A stretch of 6,286 bases of DNA from JBDTMC01 sp039934475. GTDB taxonomy: Bacteria; Acidobacteriota; Terriglobia; Bryobacterales; Bryobacteraceae. The DNA is taken from positions 1 through 6,286 of the forward strand of contig JBDTMC010000462.1 in assembly GCA_039934475.1 (NCBI GenBank), written 5' to 3'. The notes beneath the pieces were generated by a model that did no database searches, had not been told where the DNA came from, and was given only the letters and a program-made list of their open reading frames with translations. Below, piece after piece: positions 6,048 through 6,286 of the stretch (its first letter is position 1; each line of letters starts with the position of its first letter). The position numbers and the translations under genes were made by a program.

Positions 6048-6286
6048 ATTGGATTCGTGAGTTGATTCGGCGGCTCCGGTACCGAATGCAGGGGGCCCGG
6101 TTTGACGAAGACCTGGCCGAGGAGATGCGGCTGCATCTGGAGTTGCGGGCCGAGGAGACGGGGGACGCCGCGCGCCGGCGGTTTGGGAATGTCACACGGA
6201 TGCAGGAAGAGAGCCGGGCGGCGTGGGGTTGGACGTGGATGGATACGGTGGCGCAGGACTTGCGGTATGGACTGCGGGCACTGGCG
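6044..6286 (+). CDS. ADOP family permease, N-terminal part (runs off the window)
   Basis: The first 81 codons begin at the ATG that overlaps padR's stop (ATGA) with GGGAG seven bases upstream. The sequence shows the ADOP cytoplasmic prefix: RLRYRMQGARFDEDLAEEMRLHLELRAEE, then DAARRRFGNVTRMQEESRAAWGWTWMDTVAQDLRYGLRALA. The last part matches the position just before helix 1 in the permease at 2465 (FDEVARQLRHAARLLWKTPRFT). The prefix is shorter by about 13 residues before the DTVAQDLRYG region than in that protein. The frame is open to the window end, so the full gene, expected to be about 800-890 codons, continues beyond. Family assignment rests on the prefix and on the PadR neighbour. Confidence 0.85.
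   Translation, partial: MNWIRELIRRLRYRMQGARFDEDLAEEMRLHLELRAEETGDAARRRFGNVTRMQEESRAAWGWTWMDTVAQDLRYGLRALA

Overview
The window looks like chromosomal DNA of an acidobacterium, probably of the Solibacter/Bryobacter type. This is inferred from gene content: GC-rich coding sequence, large 'acidobacterial duplicated orphan permeases' (ADOP, MacB/FtsX-type) without an ATPase, each preceded by a small PadR-family regulator, plus a lone Y1/REP-associated transposase. No RNA gene or CRISPR array is visible.

Layout. Positions 1-1500 hold minus-strand material that looks degraded. There is an NfrB-like glycosyltransferase that stops before its QxxRW motif (22-879). Upstream of it lies a small hydrophilic protein of unknown function (1112-1489) whose C-terminal part seems shifted out of frame at a G5 run (1137-1141) and continues to a stop at 1017. 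The 880-1016 stretch between them shows no convincing feature. At about 1490-1524 this block abuts the last ~143 codons of an ADOP permease on the plus strand (1524-1955), which is followed by a strong intrinsic terminator (2023-2059). The rest of that permease is missing.

Positions 2065-5134 are an intact PadR-ADOP cassette: a near-consensus promoter with an overlapping inverted repeat, padR (2116-2463), and one base later an 889-residue permease (2465-5134). A Y1/RAYT transposase (5022-5615, minus) follows tail to tail. Its conserved domain ends almost exactly where the permease stops, and it reads through into the antisense strand of the permease end. Positions 5680-6286 start a second PadR-ADOP cassette. 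Its promoter has a perfect 6-bp inverted repeat covering both the -10 element and the start codon, so the mRNA is probably leaderless. Its permease runs off the window end.

The probable logic is two, originally perhaps three, neighbouring self-regulated membrane-protein cassettes. In each, PadR represses its own promoter and the co-transcribed permease until an unknown signal releases it. The permeases would have to borrow an ATPase encoded elsewhere or work without one. The surroundings (gene remnants, a chimeric junction, a RAYT) point to a rearranged accessory region. I see no clearly new defence or metabolic system. The most unusual items are the second cassette's promoter/operator and the transposase-permease boundary.
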